Assembly (NCBI RefSeq): GCF_027889715.1
Contig: NZ_JAPJZH010000006.1
Coordinates: forward strand, 238,882 to 302,881
Source of the DNA: Allohoeflea poritis
GTDB lineage: Bacteria; Pseudomonadota; Alphaproteobacteria; Rhizobiales; Rhizobiaceae
DNA: 64,000 nucleotides
Reading direction: 5' to 3'
Position numbers and translations under genes: made by a program. Shown piece after piece: positions 61,238-64,000 of the stretch; positions within the stretch are counted from its first letter, which is position 1; the number at the start of each line of letters is the position of its first letter. The notes beneath the pieces are model-generated. The model made no database searches. It saw nothing but the letters and a program-made list of their open reading frames with translations, and had not been told where the DNA came from.

Positions 61238-63829
61238 CTAGCCCCCGTGCAGGTGGCCGTGCTGGTGCAGCGGCGCGTTGACGATCTCGGCAAGCCGCGC
61301 CCGTCGGTCGAGCCGGTTGTCGATCAGCCGCTCCATGCCGACCCGCACCGCGCCGAGGATCACAAGCCAGGCCAGAAGATAGACCCAGACCCAGAAAATC
61401 ACCGTCCATGAAATCTGCGGAACGATCCAGCCGAAGCCGCACATCAAAACGGCGAGCGCCTGGGTGCAGACAATGGCAATGGCCAGCTGCCGCGACGGGA
61501 AAGGCGGCTCGAAGAACCAGCGATGGGTGCGGGTGACGAGCAGGAGCAGATGGCCGCCGGCGACGAGCTGCAGGAACATCACTGACTGCAGATGCTCCTT
61601 GCTGGTGATGCCGAACCAGGCGGAGGCGCCGGCATGATCGAGCACGGCAAAGCCGATCAGAAGCAGTCCGAAGGACTGCACGATGGAGCCGAAACCGAGC
61701 ACCGCCGAAACCGACAGGAGCCGCGGCATGCGCCAGCGGATCGGGTTCTTCGAGACCGCCGTATTGTCATAGGCGATGGTCATGATCGGTACGTCGTCGA
61801 GCAGCGACATGATGACGATCATGATCGCCGTCAGCGGCTGGAAGCCGAGGAAGATGGTCGACAGAACGACCAGGAACATGATGTCCATGGTCAGCGCCAC
61901 GCGGTAGATGGTGTAGGAGGTGATGCGCCCGAAGATGCGCCGCGCCTCGTCGATGGCATTGTCGATGACCGAAAGGCCCGGCGCCGTCAGGATGAGCGCC
62001 GCCGCGCCGCGCGCCGCGTCCGTCGCGCCGGAGACGGCGGTGCCGCAATCGGCCTGTTTGAGCGCCGGCGCGTCGTTGACGCCGTCGCCCGTCATCGCAA
62101 CGAGGTGGCCGCGCTGCTGCAGCGCCTTGACGATGGCATATTTGTGCTCCGGGAAAACGCGGGCGAAGCCGTCGGCCTTTTCGATGGAATCGGCAATCTT
62201 GGCGGGCACGTTGTCCGGGTCCATGTCCTTCGGGAACGCCTCGGCTGCGGGAATGATGTTGGTGCCGAGGCCAAGCTGGCGCGCTGTCTCGCGGGCGATG
62301 GCGGTGTCATCGCCCGTCACCATCTTGACCGAAACGCCCTTGGCGCGAACTTTTTCGATGGTCGCCTCGGAATCGTCGCGCGGCGGGTCGAACATCGGCA
62401 GAATGCCGAGCAGTTTCCAGCTCTTGCCGCCATCGGTGGAGCGGGCAACGCCGAGTGCCCGGTAGCCGCGCTTGCCGAGATCGGCAACCGACTGCTCGAC
62501 CTTGTCGGCAATGTCCTTCGCTGGCTTCGCCAGATCGACAATCGCCTGCGGCGCGCCCTTGGCGACGCTCAGCGCAGCGCCTTTCTCGTCGGTCGCCTCG
62601 GCCATGGTGCGTTTCGACACCGGATCGAAGGGCGTGAACTTCGTGACGTGATAGGCGTCGCGCGCGACCGGGTTCTTCAGCGCCGCCAGCACGGCCGTGT
62701 CGATGACATCGGCATTTTCCCGCTCCGATGCTATGGCGGCGGCAAGAACCACGTCCTGCGGGTCGGTCGCTTCCAGCAGGATCGGATCGCCCAGCGAAAG
62801 CTGGTTCTTGGTCAGCGTTCCGGTCTTGTCAGAACACAATATATCGACCCCGGCCATTTCCTCGATGGAGGCAAGGCGCGAAACGATGGCCTTCTCCTTC
62901 GACAGCGCAAGCGCGCCGAGCGCCATGGTGATCGAAAAGACGGCGGGCATCGCCACCGGGATCGAGGCGACGAGCAGGATCAGCACGAATTGCAGGATAT
63001 CGAGCGCATCGGCGAGACCCCAGTTCTCGGCAACCACGATATCGCGCCAGACCTGTACGGCGACCATGATGAGCGCCAGAACCACGGCGACGGCAATCAG
63101 GAAGTTGCCGATCTGGAACATCGCCCGCTGGGCATGGCTGACCGCGCCGGCGCCGGCGACGAGCTTGGCGGTGCGCCCGAAAAAGGTGTTGGCGCCGGTA
63201 GCGATCACCACCGCATCCATCTCGCCCTGCTTGACGACGGAGCCGGAATAGGCCTCGTCTCCGGGCTTCTTGGCGACCGGCAATGATTCACCGGTCAGCG
63301 CCGCCTGGTCGATGGAGGCGTAATCGCCCGACACCAGCCGCAAATCGGCGGGAACAATCTCGCCGAGACGGATCCTGACCATGTCGCCGGGCACAAGCGT
63401 TGCCGCATCGATCGTCTTCAAGGCACCGTCGCGCAGGGCGGTGGCGTGCGGGGCAAGGCTCTTCTTCAGCGCCGCCAGTGCGTTGGACGCCTTCATGTCC
63501 TGCCACAATTCAAGGCTGGCGTTGAAGACAAGCAGGCCGAAGATGATGATGAAATCATCCCAGCGGCCGAGAAAGGCGGACACAAGCGCCGCCGCCTCGA
63601 TCATGAAGGCGATCGGGCCGGTGAAATATTTGAGGATCTTCCGAGCAAGGCTGACATGTTTTTCCGGCAGCGCGTTGGGGCCGTATTGCTTGAGCCGTTT
63701 TTCGACCTCGGCAGCCGACAGGCCCTTTGCCGGATCCACCTGGAGCTGCTTGAGAACGCCGTCGACGGGCATGGATTCCAGGTCGGTTCCGCCCTGCTGC
63801 GTCGCTGCGGTTTTGTCGGTCGTGTTCAT
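61238..63829 (-). CDS. P-type H+-ATPase (plasma-membrane proton-efflux, type III)
   Basis: 863 aa. N-terminal cation-ATPase domain (VDGVLKQLQVDPAKGLSAAEVEKRLKQYGPNALPEK), TGES motif of the actuator domain in AALTGESLPVAKK (about residue 180), phosphorylation site CSDKTGTLTKNQ (about residue 333), hinge TGDGVNDAPALKQADCGTAV, and ten helices. The DVPIMTIAYDN in helix 6 and the absence of heavy-metal motifs fit the proton-pumping subgroup rather than calcium or metal exporters. It expels protons using ATP. It is followed by the REP-like element and ppk2; an operon is possible because the gap is only 62 bp. Confidence 0.92.
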   Translation of the reverse strand: MNTTDKTAATQQGGTDLESMPVDGVLKQLQVDPAKGLSAAEVEKRLKQYGPNALPEKHVSLARKILKYFTGPIAFMIEAAALVSAFLGRWDDFIIIFGLLVFNASLELWQDMKASNALAALKKSLAPHATALRDGALKTIDAATLVPGDMVRIRLGEIVPADLRLVSGDYASIDQAALTGESLPVAKKPGDEAYSGSVVKQGEMDAVVIATGANTFFGRTAKLVAGAGAVSHAQRAMFQIGNFLIAVAVVLALIMVAVQVWRDIVVAENWGLADALDILQFVLILLVASIPVAMPAVFSITMALGALALSKEKAIVSRLASIEEMAGVDILCSDKTGTLTKNQLSLGDPILLEATDPQDVVLAAAIASERENADVIDTAVLAALKNPVARDAYHVTKFTPFDPVSKRTMAEATDEKGAALSVAKGAPQAIVDLAKPAKDIADKVEQSVADLGKRGYRALGVARSTDGGKSWKLLGILPMFDPPRDDSEATIEKVRAKGVSVKMVTGDDTAIARETARQLGLGTNIIPAAEAFPKDMDPDNVPAKIADSIEKADGFARVFPEHKYAIVKALQQRGHLVAMTGDGVNDAPALKQADCGTAVSGATDAARGAAALILTAPGLSVIDNAIDEARRIFGRITSYTIYRVALTMDIMFLVVLSTIFLGFQPLTAIMIVIMSLLDDVPIMTIAYDNTAVSKNPIRWRMPRLLSVSAVLGFGSIVQSFGLLLIGFAVLDHAGASAWFGITSKEHLQSVMFLQLVAGGHLLLLVTRTHRWFFEPPFPSRQLAIAIVCTQALAVLMCGFGWIVPQISWTVIFWVWVYLLAWLVILGAVRVGMERLIDNRLDRRARLAEIVNAPLHQHGHLHGG

Positions 63830-63909
63830 ACGCCAATCCCGAATTGCCTCAACCCGACGAGTATGGACAATCTAGAGCGAGTTGTGACCAGATTGAAGCA
63901 TTTGATGGC

Positions 63910-63998
63910 GGAAAATCGGCCCATCGGCTAGGCGCGTCGCGCAGCGCGATGTGGTGCATCGGGCAAGCGGCGCAACAACGCCGATGGGCCGATTTTCC
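63910..63998. repeat. 89-bp element with perfect 19-bp terminal inverted repeats
   Basis: GGAAAATCGGCCCATCGGC at 63910-63928 is the exact reverse complement of 63980-63998; the 51-bp interior includes a smaller TCGCGC-A-GCGCGA palindrome near 63937. It lies upstream of the H+-ATPase gene at the right edge of the window. The layout resembles a miniature inverted-repeat or RIME-like intergenic element; no target-site duplication can be judged because the sequence ends 2 bp later. Confidence 0.6.
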
Positions 63999-64000
63999 CC

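Noticed and set aside
61592..63286. 564-codon plus-strand frame
   Set aside because: Antisense to the P-type ATPase and without motifs.

Overview
The window is high-GC alphaproteobacterial DNA. It most resembles a member of the Hyphomicrobiales (Rhizobiales). The grounds are the rhizobial-style C-P lyase locus with a hexapeptide acetyltransferase, a small DUF6867-type protein inside a branched-chain amino acid transport operon, a SorT/SorU sulfite dehydrogenase beside an ECF sigma/anti-sigma pair as in Sinorhizobium, and a rhizobial REP-like palindrome. Genus cannot be fixed from the sequence; a Rhizobiaceae or Phyllobacteriaceae relative is the best guess. No rRNA, tRNA, CRISPR array, prophage or insertion sequence was recognised.

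Layout. 1-9091: phosphonate use. phnGHIJKL, an acetyltransferase and phnCDE run leftward (phnE leaves the window) and the repressor phnF is divergent; an 18-bp Pho-box-like site lies before phnC and a TTGTCTA/TAGACAA operator candidate before phnG. 9077-10989: a split MnmC pair, an FAD oxidase and the MnmD methyltransferase, divergently placed. 10993-13476: a large hybrid sensor kinase. 13717-25648: two complete ABC importers of the branched-chain amino acid/amide class arranged back to back, the second with an IclR regulator that has a perfect 23-bp palindrome upstream. 25844-34795: an EamA exporter, a cytoplasmic molybdo-iron-sulfur enzyme of the SoeABC sulfite dehydrogenase type, a DUF992 protein, and a Kef-type antiporter with its flavoprotein partner. 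34975-37208: a secreted acetolactate-decarboxylase-like protein and a secreted sulfatase. 37223-39811: an unrecognised four-gene operon. 40081-43096: ECF sigma factor, anti-sigma factor, and the SorT/SorU periplasmic sulfite dehydrogenase. 43260-50650: an M20 amidase, two co-transcribed secreted proteins of which one carries about 17 copies of an 18-residue repeat, and a catabolic-looking trio (atypical trans-sulfuration enzyme, FAH-family hydrolase, cyclase-family hydrolase). 50713-57801: an AT-richer type I restriction-modification island with a DUF4145/DUF5655-like protein. 58077-63829: a DUF2235 hydrolase, a cupin with all the residues of manganese hydroxynitrile lyases, a small membrane protein, a PPK2 polyphosphate kinase and a P-type proton ATPase.

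Themes. Much of the window scavenges or detoxifies: phosphonates, amino acids/amides, organosulfates and sulfite. Sulfite oxidation is present twice, on opposite sides of the membrane, and the periplasmic system sits with its probable own sigma factor; similar ECF-type promoter elements precede both the sigma gene and sorT. The least understood loci, and the best candidates for an undescribed system, are the 37223-39811 operon (four-helix membrane protein, SAF-like membrane protein, zinc-ribbon protein, small protein) and the 44735-47550 secreted pair with the 18-residue repeat.
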